DNA from: Gliomastix tumulicola
Lineage: Eukaryota; Ascomycota; Sordariomycetes; Hypocreales; Bionectriaceae
Length of the DNA: 64,000 nucleotides
Direction: 5' to 3'
Assembly: GCA_001599755.1 (NCBI GenBank)
Contig: BCHX01000002.1
Span: 372,001-436,000 of the forward strand
Positions within the stretch are counted from its first letter, which is position 1. Each line of letters opens with the position of its first letter. Below the pieces are notes generated by a model. The model searched no databases, was not told where the DNA came from, and saw only the letters and a program-made list of their open reading frames with translations. Of the stretch, positions 55,454-64,000 are shown piece after piece. Both the position numbers and the translations under genes were made by a program.

Positions 55454-56623
55454 ATGGGCGACAAACACTCCCTCTTCTCGCCCGTCACTGTCGGCAATGC
55501 CCATCTCTTGCACGGGGTCGTCATGGCTCCCATGTCTCGCCGTCGAGCCACTAAGAACCACATCCCGACTCCACTGATGGCCGAATTCTACAAGCAACGG
55601 GCCTCCATCCCCGGTACCCTGCTCATCACCGAGGCCACCGCGGTGTGGTCCCGTACGGCGACTCCCGTATATGCCCCTGGTCTATGGACACAGGATCAAG
55701 TAGAAGCCTGGAAGCCAGTGACGGCGTCCGTCCACGGGCAAGGAAGCTTCATATTCGCGCAGCTTTGGATGTGCGGCCGAACAGACCACGGGTCATCACT
55801 GGAGGAAGGAGGGGAGGTAATTGGATGCAGTGCCATCTCCGAAGGGCCATCCGCTGTGACTCCCCGGCCACTGACTGGAGAGGAGATCCAGGAAGTCATC
55901 CAGGCGTTCGCAGATGCCGGACGGCGTGCCATTGAAGCGGGTTTCGATGGCGTTGAGCTTCTTGGTGCCAATGGCTATCTACTCGACCAGTTCACCCAGG
56001 ATGTGACCAACGACCGGACAGACGAATGGGGAGGAAGCATTGAGGCCCGATCACGGTTCCCTGTCGCTGTCGCATCTGCCGTTGCCGATGCTATTGGGGC
56101 GTCCCGAGTCGGCTACCGAATCAGCCCTTGGAACCGAGACAACGGCATGTGCATGTCCGACCCGAGAGCTCAGTTCACTCACCTCGCCAAAGCGCTAAGC
56201 GAACTCAAGCTTGCGTATTTGCATGTCATTGAGAGCCGAATCCAAGCGCTCATGGACGTGACACCGGATGAATCGGAGTCGATCGACTTTGTGGCAGACG
56301 CTTGGGGTTCAACAGCACCGATCATCTTTGCTGGTGGTTACGACGCTTCTACCGCAAGGCAGAGGTCAAGCGAACAAGCATCAAAGGGGAGGCAAGCCCT
56401 GGTCGCTTTTGGGAGAACATTCATCAGCAACCCAGACCTGCCGTTGCGGTTAGATCAGCTGCTCCCTGTCTCGGCTTACCGGCGTGATCTTTTCTACAAT
56501 GCCGAAGATCCCACGGGCTACATCGACTACAAGTCATGGGAGGAACAAAGAAAGGAGTTTGAGGGAGCGGAGAAGACGGAGCACATTTGGCCAGCTACAG
56601 TCCCCATTGCAATTCCCAACTAG
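55454..56623 (+). CDS. Old yellow enzyme-type NADH:flavin oxidoreductase
   Basis: Intronless, 389 aa. FMN TIM-barrel ene-reductase family: LFSPVTVGN and VVMAPMSRRRAT at the N-terminus, LLITEAT, FAQLWMCGRT, GFDGVELLGANGYLLDQF and NDRTDEWGGSIEARSRFP, then GYRISPWN, FAGGYDAS and VAFGRTFISNPDLP. It should reduce activated C=C bonds with NAD(P)H. In most OYEs the substrate-binding pair is His..Asn (VEIHGANGY); here the first position is Leu170 while Asn173 and the following Tyr are kept, so substrate binding may differ. The stop codon is one base away from that of the convergent Baeyer-Villiger gene. Confidence 0.94.
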   Translation: MGDKHSLFSPVTVGNAHLLHGVVMAPMSRRRATKNHIPTPLMAEFYKQRASIPGTLLITEATAVWSRTATPVYAPGLWTQDQVEAWKPVTASVHGQGSFIFAQLWMCGRTDHGSSLEEGGEVIGCSAISEGPSAVTPRPLTGEEIQEVIQAFADAGRRAIEAGFDGVELLGANGYLLDQFTQDVTNDRTDEWGGSIEARSRFPVAVASAVADAIGASRVGYRISPWNRDNGMCMSDPRAQFTHLAKALSELKLAYLHVIESRIQALMDVTPDESESIDFVADAWGSTAPIIFAGGYDASTARQRSSEQASKGRQALVAFGRTFISNPDLPLRLDQLLPVSAYRRDLFYNAEDPTGYIDYKSWEEQRKEFEGAEKTEHIWPATVPIAIPN

Positions 56624-56624
56624 C

Positions 56625-58623
56625 CTATTGTATATATGCACCTAGCGGCTCCCCATTGATTTCGCTAGACGTCAATCCATCGCCTAGGTACTTGAACCTG
56701 TTTCTTGAGTGATATTTGTACTCAAAGTCTTCAAAGCGTGGCTGTTTCAATGACTGGAGGAAATGGTTGATCGATCCTGGCCATGGGCCTGCAATAGTTG
56801 ATTAGCAGGTGTTTGAGTATCACGAGAAAAGGAGGACTCACCAATAACTGGACCATCAGATGTGCCGTTCTTATACCTACCGTACCTCTGCATTAGCTTC
56901 TCACCTTCGTAAGTTCAAAGGTCCAGAAGGATACGTACCAGCTCGTGCAGTTTGCCGTCCAAGTCATGCCCTTCATGAACTCGTTTTTCCACTCGTTGAA
57001 CTCGTCCGCTGCTTGCTGTGTCACCACGACGTATCGCAGGTCTTGAGTCTGGAGCTTCTTCACAAACGCCAGTGCAAAGTCAACTTGACTTTCGATGCCC
57101 GGTATGAGCGAACCATTGCTGATTGGAGAGTTTGGACCCGTCGTTGCTATTGTACCCCAGTCAGACGGTGTCGTAAGTATCAAGAAGATCTGAAGAGACT
57201 CACTGAAGTAGTTTGGCATGGATGGTACTGTGACGGACAGATACCCCTGGGCTCCCTTCTCTCGCCAGACCTCCTGCAAGTTCACCCCGTTCAGTCCGAT
57301 TATCGGAAATCTGGGCACAAACGAGGTCACATATCCAGTCGCCGTGATGATGACATCAACCTCATAAAACTTGCCTTCCGCCGTCTCAACACCCGTCTCC
57401 GTCACGCGAGAAATCGGCGTCGTCTCAACGGTGACATTCTCCCTAGTGAGAGCTTCTAGATACCCATGCCCTGGTGTCACTCTGCGACATCCCAGTGAGA
57501 ATTTCGGGATGAGCTTCTCGGAGAGCTCAGGGTCGTTGCCCAGCCGTGTTCTCATCGATTTGGAGACGTTCTCCGCGCCAAGTTTCTGGGCACCAGAGTA
57601 CCTGAAGAAAGACGGGAATCGAGCATTCATGCTGTGCTCGACATTGCGTCTATACTCGAGGAAGTAGTCCGGATCCTCGCGGAACCGACGCTTTTGCTCT
57701 TCGCTGTACTCCGTGTTCCGGCCTTCAGTTGCCCATTGGCCGGCAAATTCCATGGCGATCCAGGATGGAGAGCGGTGGAAGCTGATCAACTTTTTCACCA
57801 CTTCCCTCGCGTTATTAGCCACTCGCCGCCCTTATCATGTGATACCGCTTACCTGGCTGAATTGACGGGACAACTTGGATCGCGGAAGCCCCTGCTCCAA
57901 TCACTGCCACTGTCTTGTCCTTGAGGTCGAGTTTGTCATCCCAATTCGCCGTGTGCACGAGCTTCCCTTGGAAGTCGTGGAGACCTTGAATATCAGGCCA
58001 AGCCCAGTTGCTTCATATGTTTGTCAGTCCCGACTGGATCCAATGCCGTGTCAGCATTCGACTCACTTAAGAACCCCGCCACTGTTGATGAAGACATCCG
58101 CCTCGTCCACGAAAGTCCCTCCCGTTGCCAAGTTCTGCACAGTCACTTTCCAGACCGCAGCTTGGTCATCCCAGACGGCCGAAGTAATCTTGTGTCCCAG
58201 TTTGGCGTGGTCATAGGCGCCATACTCTCGCGCCAGCCTTTGGAAATACTGAGCTATCTCCTGGCCACTCGCGTAGACCCTGCTCCAGTCAGGGTTTCTA
58301 TCAAAGCAGTCAGTTAGTCAAATGAACCTAATCCTCATGAGGGTCACGCATGGCTTTGCATACCCTGCCCAGGTGAATGTGTAGCAGTGAGCTGGCACAT
58401 CGCACGACACGCCAGGATAATTGGACTCGATCCACGTCCCGCCAAAGTCAGGATTCTTGTCATAGATGGTATAGGTGACGTTCTCGAGCTGCTTCGCCTT
58501 GTATGCGACTGCGATGCCCGAGATACCAGCACCAAGTACAATGATCCGGATCGGTTTGGGTTTGTTGATGTAATGGTCGGCAATAATGTCGCTCTCCTGC
58601 GTCTTCCAGTCCTTGACTGCCAT
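56625..58623 (-). CDS. Baeyer-Villiger flavin monooxygenase
   Basis: Seven exons, complement(join(56625..56788, 56842..56876, 56939..57146, 57204..57800, 57853..58010, 58067..58297, 58364..58623)), 550 aa; every junction keeps frame. FAD fingerprint IVLGAGISGIAVAYKAKQ; GGTWIESNYPGVSCDVP; the Baeyer-Villiger fingerprint F-x-G-x3-H-x3-W is FQGKLVHTANW (Phe177, His183, Trp187); the NADPH fold is VAVIGAGASAIQVVP; then ITATGYVTSFVPRFP and TGPNSPISNGSLIPGIE. Converts ketones to esters or lactones with NADPH and O2. Close to fungal enzymes acting on steroid or cyclic ketone skeletons by general pattern, but the substrate is unknown. An upstream in-frame ATG at 58725 exists; 58623 is chosen because MAVKDW is followed at once by conserved sequence. 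Confidence 0.94.
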
Positions 58624-59194
58624 TGTGAGAGGTCGGGAATCCGATAGACCGCTTCCTGTCGTAAGCCACGCTGCGATCGATCGGACTTTGGGTAGGTACT
58701 GGGATACGTGATACGTGATACACACCGCACGCCTTTGGCTAGCTATTTTATGATACTCGAACGCCGAGTCAGGGACAACCCCGCCCTGGCCAAATCATGA
58801 TTACTTGCGAAACCGAAAGGTCCATAAAGGCGTAAAAACGCGCCATCGACGCCTTCACTATCGGCGGCTTAGACAAGAGAGGTAACGCCGTGAAATAGGT
58901 GGGGGAATTGCCACATGGCTATGGCTCTACTAATGATGGTCCAACGGAGAAAGGCCTGTTCATTGACAGACCCAGTGCTCTGGGCTGATCCACAGGCAGA
59001 TGTCGCCATTGGGACCCTGGAAACACGACATCGATCTTGGCTTGGTTATCGCCGGTGCTGTCGCAATGTTCGCGGAACCGTGCTTCCTGGATCATGATAA
59101 GGCGGCGTGGGAGCCTCCAGGGCAGGGCGATTGTCGCCTGAGCGGGTAGACTCATTTCCTGGGCTTCGTTTATTCGGATGAATCCTGACCGAAC
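58624..59194. promoter_or_regulatory. Divergent promoter, Baeyer-Villiger enzyme / SDR
   Basis: 571 bp between head-to-head start codons. One TCG-N5-CGA palindrome, of AflR-site type, lies at 58757-58767, and TCGGCGG at about 58860. A single such site can arise by chance. Confidence 0.4.
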
Positions 59195-60243
59195 ATGGCT
59201 TTTGATATTCCCAACGATGAGCCCATCTTTGAGGCTGCTCGGGGCAAGGTAGTCATCTTGACCGGTTCGTCTTGTCAACATGAGTTCACGAGGCTTTGAC
59301 TGATGTTTCAAATTTCCAGGGGGCGCAACAGGCATCGGAGAGGCAACGTGAGCGACATCACAAGAATGTCTGCTTGAATGAACATGTACTGACTCGTCTG
59401 TAGTGTTCGGCGTTTGAGTCTCCTCGGAGCAAAGATCTCTTTTCTGGACACCAACAAGGCTGCCGGTGAGAACGTAGCTGCTGAGCTCGGGGAGTAAGTG
59501 AATCCAATTCCAAGGGGGCAGCCCAAGTTAATCATCAGCCTCGCAGAAATGTCAACTTCTTTCACGGGTCGGTCCTGAACTGGGAAAATCAGCTCAACAT
59601 CTTTGAGCAGACTGTCAAAACCCACGGCCGCGTGGACATTGTCATCGCCAATGCCGGTATTGATGAAGTCGCCGAGGACGTGTTCGTCGACACTTTTGAC
59701 GGCGATGGAAAGCTGAAGGCCCCAAGCCTCGTCGTGCTGGATGTCAACATCAGGGGTGTCATCTTCACGACGAAGCTGGCCCTGAGCTACTTCCGTCGCC
59801 TGAACATCAAGGGCTCTCTTGTCGCCACGGGCTCAGCAGCCTCCTATCTCGACACGCCCGGCATTCCGGTCTACAACGCGTCCAAGCACGGAATAATCGG
59901 CCTCGTCAGATCGCTCCGCGACACCCTGGCCCAAGAAGGCTTGGTCAGGACGAACGTCGTCGCCCCGTGGTTTACTCTGACGCCATTCACTCAGAAGCTT
60001 GCTCCGACATGGGCTGAGAAGGGTCTCCCTGCCAATACGCCGGATGATATTGCCAAGGCAATCATTTATCTGTCGGTTCACACTGATTACCACGGCAAGT
60101 CCCTGTATGTTGCGGGCGGGAGGTACACAGAGTTGGAAGAGCAGATCCAGTCGTCGAGAGACATCTGGCTGGGGGAGCAGAACACAGCTTGGGTTGATCA
60201 AAGGAAGGCGGCAAAGATCAAGCTTGGGAAGCAGGAAGATTAA
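59195..60243 (+). CDS. Short-chain dehydrogenase/reductase
   Basis: Four exons, join(59195..59264, 59320..59347, 59404..59493, 59547..60243), 294 aa. Splicing assembles the cofactor loop VVILTGGATGIGEAT. The catalytic residues are Tyr172 and Lys176 (PVYNASKHG) with Ser in ATGSAASY, and IANAGI is the NNAG-like motif. VVAPWFTLTPFTQ and AGGRYTELEEQI mark the C-terminal half, similar to fungal 15-hydroxyprostaglandin-dehydrogenase-like SDRs. Exon 2 is only 28 nt. Probable NAD-dependent alcohol or keto oxidoreductase. It may work directly before or after the divergent Baeyer-Villiger enzyme (inference). Confidence 0.93.
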
Positions 60244-60331
60244 TGCGGAAAATAATCACCTGAGCACTCTAAATGCTATTACGTTGCGTACATCCATAAC
60301 ACAGTTCTGCGTATGTGAATTAAATATTGAT

Positions 60332-61186
60332 TTAGAAGCCCAAAGTCCGTCTCACAAGGGCAAAGAAAGCTTCTGGCTGCTCAATGTGCGTAATATGGCC
60401 GGCCCCCGCCACAATCTCAACGTGGCTTCCAGAACGAGTTGCCAAAGCCTTTGTCTCCTCCACTACAGGCGTGGCGTCATTCTCTCCTACAACAAATAAG
60501 ATCTTCTCGCCATCGTCATGGCTCTTGATCGAGTCGGAGTGCGGAAACAGGTCTAGTTTTTGTAGTGCCGCAATGTTGGCCAGATATCCGTCCAAAGACT
60601 GCCGGCCAACTCGCTCAGCAATAGACGAAGCAAGACTGGCGTTGGCTGTGCGCTACTCAGGCTTAAACCATCTCTCAACGCTCTGTTTCGCCAGTGTAGC
60701 CATCCCTTCATCCCGAGCTAGCTGAACACGCTGAGCCCAGACATCGCCGTCGGCCGCAGAAGCCGTGGCGCGGCTACCAACGGCCAGGATCTGACGAAAG
60801 CGAGTCGCGTGATCCGCAGCGAGGACAACAGCGATGCCGCCACCGATGCTCAACCCGATGAATGCCTCCGCTTGTGCGATCTTGAGGTGGTCTAGAAGCT
60901 TGACGACATCGAACGCAAGATCTTCGATAGTGTGCCCAGCATTATAGTCAAAGCTCTCGGTCGTGGACGGAGGGGATCGGCCGTGGAAGCGGATATCGTA
61001 GCGGACAATGGTGAACTGGTCCGAGAATTTGTCGACAAAAGAGTCCCAGAGCCATGTTGCCGCGGACAGGGAATGCGACAGAACGATGACTGGTTTATCG
61101 ACCCGCGTGGAGGAAGTCTCGTAGAAGATGCGAATATCGGGGTTGTCTGAGACGGACACGAGCCCAGACGAGGCGGTTGAGGACAT
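60332..61186 (-). pseudogene. Alpha/beta hydrolase (enol-lactonase-like) with in-frame TAG
   Basis: One continuous frame of 284 codons before the terminal stop is interrupted at codon 178 by TAG (60653-60655). The upstream part has IVLSHSLSAATWLWD, YDIRFHGRS and the nucleophile elbow GLSIGGG (Ser113). The downstream part continues in the same frame with the acid in VGENDATPV and the catalytic His in GAGHITHIEQPEAF. The region around the stop (VERWFKPE-stop-RTANASLASS) aligns with the gap-free pattern of 3-oxoadipate enol-lactonase-like proteins, so an ordinary intron is unlikely; the best GT..AG pair there spans only ~33-54 bp and would remove conserved residues. Possible explanations: nonsense mutation, sequencing error, or readthrough. 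If intact, it would hydrolyse a lactone or ester. Confidence 0.78.
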
Positions 61187-61796
61187 TGCTGCGAACGTAG
61201 CAGGACTACCAAGCTCGGGCTAACGGGTGAGGAGGCAACGGTAAGCAAATCTAGGCTTCGATCTTCCAGACAGCTGAAGCAAGAAATCGCCCCGATGCAG
61301 CCCTGCTGCAGGTATCCCCCACGGAAGTGTGCAGCTCGAACGGGTCTGGGTCCCAATAGCGGCGAGATAGCTGAGACTGTTGAAGACGCTCCACCGACAA
61401 GGACAGGAAGAGCTCGGCGATGCTAGAATCGGAATCGCCGCCCCGTCGAACAACCCACAAGGTTGGTTGATCTTGCAGCAGCGAGCCGGGATTATGGCAA
61501 TCACAGCCCGACCTACAGTGGGTGTATCCTCGGCATTGCAGCTAAAGTTCTAAACCTCCTTCGTGAGACCATCAACGCCAATTTTCGCGTCATCGTTGAT
61601 TCTTCATGGGTCTGGAACGGGGGCTCAGGATGGGATCAACCGAGATGCATGCTTAAAACTCACCAGATCTGCCTTAGATCTGGTGTCAAGATTCCATTGG
61701 GATCACGGTCTGGGACATCATATTAAGGGCACTTACCAAAGTACCACACTCCCGATCTTATCTTCGCGATATCATCACCACCGGCCGCATTCAGCC
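61187..61796. promoter_or_regulatory. Divergent promoter, hydrolase / MFS transporter
   Basis: 610 bp between head-to-head start codons. I see no gene inside and no motif clearly shared with the other divergent promoters. Confidence 0.4.
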
Positions 61797-63693
61797 ATGG
61801 GTCTCTGGGTGCTTGAGCCAAAGTCTGGCGAGAAGGTCCCCGGAACTGTCTATGTCGAACGAGAGAATGAGGAGTCTCGGGCTAAGACAGCCCATCTCAA
61901 GACGGCCACTGGCCGTCATGCGGGCATCATCCTCGTGCCCCAGCCTTCCGACTCCCCCAATGATCCGCTGAGTAAGTCCATCGACCAAGTTGCCATATTT
62001 GACGACGGCAAGATACTAACGTTCGACTGCTATTAGACTGGCCAGAGCGTACCAAGCAGTTTCACAGCTGGTTCCTCGCCGCCGGCAGCGGCATGGCCTC
62101 CGGCACAGGCTTCTTCCTCAACCCGTCCCACGGTGTCATGGCGAAGGAGATCGGAACCACTCTGACCCAGCTCGCCCGGACTGTCAGTTTTCTCATGCTG
62201 GCCCTCGGCATCGCAAGCATCCTCACGACTCCTCTTGCGCGCATGTACGGCAAGCGACCGGTCTTTCTGGGCCTGGGAATCATCGGCATCATTGGTTACA
62301 GTGTTCTGCTCTCGCACCCCAAGGACATGCGCTACATCTATGGTGGGCGGTTCTTCTGGGGTGCCTGCATCAGTGGTCTGCAATATCTCGTCAGCTCAAG
62401 TGTCGGCGACCTCTTCTTTGTCCATCAGCGTGGCTTTCACCTTGCGTTGTGGCATTTTGGCCTTTCCGGTGGCAATGCCATTGGCCAGGTCATCGCAGCT
62501 CAGATCGTGAAGGGTCAAGACTACGTTTGGGCATTCCGCTACGCGTGAGTTCTGGCCAGAAAAGTCTTAGATGGTTATTCTGATGCTGACATGTCTCACA
62601 GTGTTATCTTTATGTCCATCTACCTCGTACTTCTATTCCTCCTGATTCCTGAGACCACTTACAACCGCCCCAAGAAGTACGACACAGATGTCAGGGAACA
62701 CCTCATCGGCGAGTCAGACCTGGATTCCACCATCAACGAGCAGTTAACCACTGAGCCCATCTCTGTTGATGAGAAGAAGAACGGCGTATCGGAATCCGCC
62801 ACCCCCGGAACTCCGTCAGAGACGGACGCTGAACAGAATGGCGTGCAGACAGAGAAGCGCAAGACATGGGTTCAGGGACTCAAGATCTACAACGGCCGCT
62901 TCAGCAACGAGAACTACCTCCGCGCTGTCCTATCTCCCTTTGCAACCTTCATCCTCCCCGCCGTACACTGGGCTGCCTACGCCTACGGCCTGACTGTCGC
63001 CTTTGCCGCCGCCATCTCGGTCTGCCTCGCCCAGATTTTCACCGTGGCGCCGTACAACTTTGCCCCTGCCGCCGTCGGACTCACCGTGCTCTCTCCATTT
63101 GTGGGCAACATCATCGGCAACTTCATTCCGGGACCCGTGGCCGACTGGCTGGTCACGTACATGTCCAGGAAGAACGGCGGCATCTACGAGCCCGAGTTCC
63201 GCAACATCCTCTGTCTCCCTGCCCTTTTTGCCGGTGCCATCGGCTTCTGGGGCTTTGGTCTGGCCATTCACTTCCGCACGCACTGGTTCCTCCCCGTCTT
63301 CTTCTTCGGCCTCACCGCTTTCGCCGGAGCCATCCTGTCGCTCATTTCCAACACGTACCTTCTCGACTGCCACCGCAAGTACGCTCTGGATGCGTATGCC
63401 GTGGTCACCCTCGTCAAGGCTATTGGCAGCTTCTCGCTATCGTTCTTCGTCAATGATTGGCTTGCCAAGCACGGGCCGATCAACGTCTTCTTCGTCATCG
63501 GGTCTATCCATGTGATTGGGTGTCTCTACGGACTCTTCCTCTACGTCTATGGCAAGAGGGTAAGTGAACCACTGCAATCCTTTTTTTTTTTTTTTACAGT
63601 GATTATTTACTAACTTTGTTTCAGATTCGACTGGCTATTCACAAGTCCGCCAGGATTCAGAGCATTCTGCAGGCATGTGGCAATGGGGACTAG
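61797..63693 (+). CDS. MFS transporter
   Basis: Four exons, join(61797..61971, 62037..62544, 62602..63559, 63625..63693), 569 aa. An N-terminal cytosolic segment ending PLNWPERTKQFHSWF leads into TM1, as in drug:H+ antiporter-1 proteins related to Hol1. LARMYGKRPVFLGLG is the loop-2 motif A analogue (G-x-x-x-[DY]-x-x-G-[RK]-[RK]). About twelve hydrophobic segments with a long acidic central loop (ETDAEQNGVQTEKRK) are visible. The last exon (23 codons including stop) follows a GTAAGT..TTTCAG intron carrying a long poly-T. Probable plasma-membrane importer or exporter of the compound handled by the enzyme cluster; the direction cannot be told from sequence. Confidence 0.92.
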
Positions 63694-63872
63694 AGCACCA
63701 AAACTTTCGGTCTCGCTTGAAGGCAGGGCCTGTCTGAAACGTGGTGTAGATGTGGGCGGTGGCACTACTAGCTGTAATAATTCTGAACTTCAATTTCCTT
63801 TGCATGCTGTACTTGCAAGTCTCAATGAGGTGGTTTTATAAGTTTGATATCCGATCCCAGCACGTCGGAGGC

Positions 63873-64000
63873 ATGAGCGTACGAAGATACGCCGACCCAT
63901 CTAACGGCGAGGGCGTCAAGTGGCTTGAATCTTCAGCTCCGTTTTCGATGTACGAAGAGCTCTTCACGCCCTATGATTTCCCAACACTCGAATCAAGCGT
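63873..64000 (+). CDS. Possible start of a gene running off the window
   Basis: From ATG 63873 the frame is open to the last base (42 complete codons, MSVRRYADPSNGEGVKWLES at its start). The sequence looks protein-like (mixed charged and aromatic residues) but matches no family I recognise, and it could equally be the opposite strand of a neighbouring gene. Confidence 0.3.
   Translation, partial: MSVRRYADPSNGEGVKWLESSAPFSMYEELFTPYDFPTLESS

Overview
The window is nuclear DNA of a filamentous ascomycete (Pezizomycotina, most likely Sordariomycetes). Most genes are split by 45-130 bp introns with GT..AG ends and CTAAC/CTAAT-like branch sites. The families present are typical of this group: HET, Zn2Cys6 regulators, a fungal-rhodopsin membrane protein, a Clr5-ankyrin protein and a DUF3638/DUF3645 giant. 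All gene models were built by hand from splice signals and reading-frame continuity; no search was run.

Layout. 1-6.8 kb: 3' part of a DUF3638/DUF3645 protein. 6.8-10 kb: a probable zinc-finger gene and a small two-exon gene in a stretch with a local cluster of the octamer TGGGGCCA. 10.3-12.0 kb: seven-exon fungal rhodopsin-domain membrane protein (-). 14.6-15.9 kb: three-exon DUF3632-like gene (-). 15.9-19.1 kb: gene-poor, with a (GTC)n microsatellite. 19.1-20.6 kb: mannitol 2-dehydrogenase (-). 22.3-23.1 kb: six-TM protein (+). 23.4-24.0 kb: Arg/Ser-rich protein (-). 24.9-27.2 kb: two decayed HET genes.

27.4-37 kb holds a possible organosulfur (sulfonate/taurine) utilisation group: a TauD/TfdA dioxygenase and a Dal5/Soa1-type MFS permease sharing a 499 bp divergent promoter, a TPR protein, a Zn2Cys6 regulator, and a four-domain rhodanese divergent from that regulator. 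The decamer AAACCGTCCG occurs in both promoter regions around the permease. A secreted DJ-1/PfpI protein, a 2OG-Fe(II) oxygenase, a Clr5-ankyrin protein and a 91-residue protein follow (37.4-45 kb).

45.6-63.7 kb is a dense set of oxidative enzymes: P450, SDR, HSL-type esterase, FAD monooxygenase, Zn2Cys6 regulator, old yellow enzyme, Baeyer-Villiger monooxygenase, second SDR, enol-lactonase-like hydrolase with an in-frame stop, and an MFS transporter. They are mostly in divergent pairs. No PKS, NRPS or terpene synthase is present in the window, so the set looks like a catabolic or remote-tailoring cluster. An order of hydroxylation, alcohol oxidation, enone reduction, Baeyer-Villiger insertion and lactone hydrolysis is consistent with ring opening of an alicyclic compound. 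The substrate is unknown.
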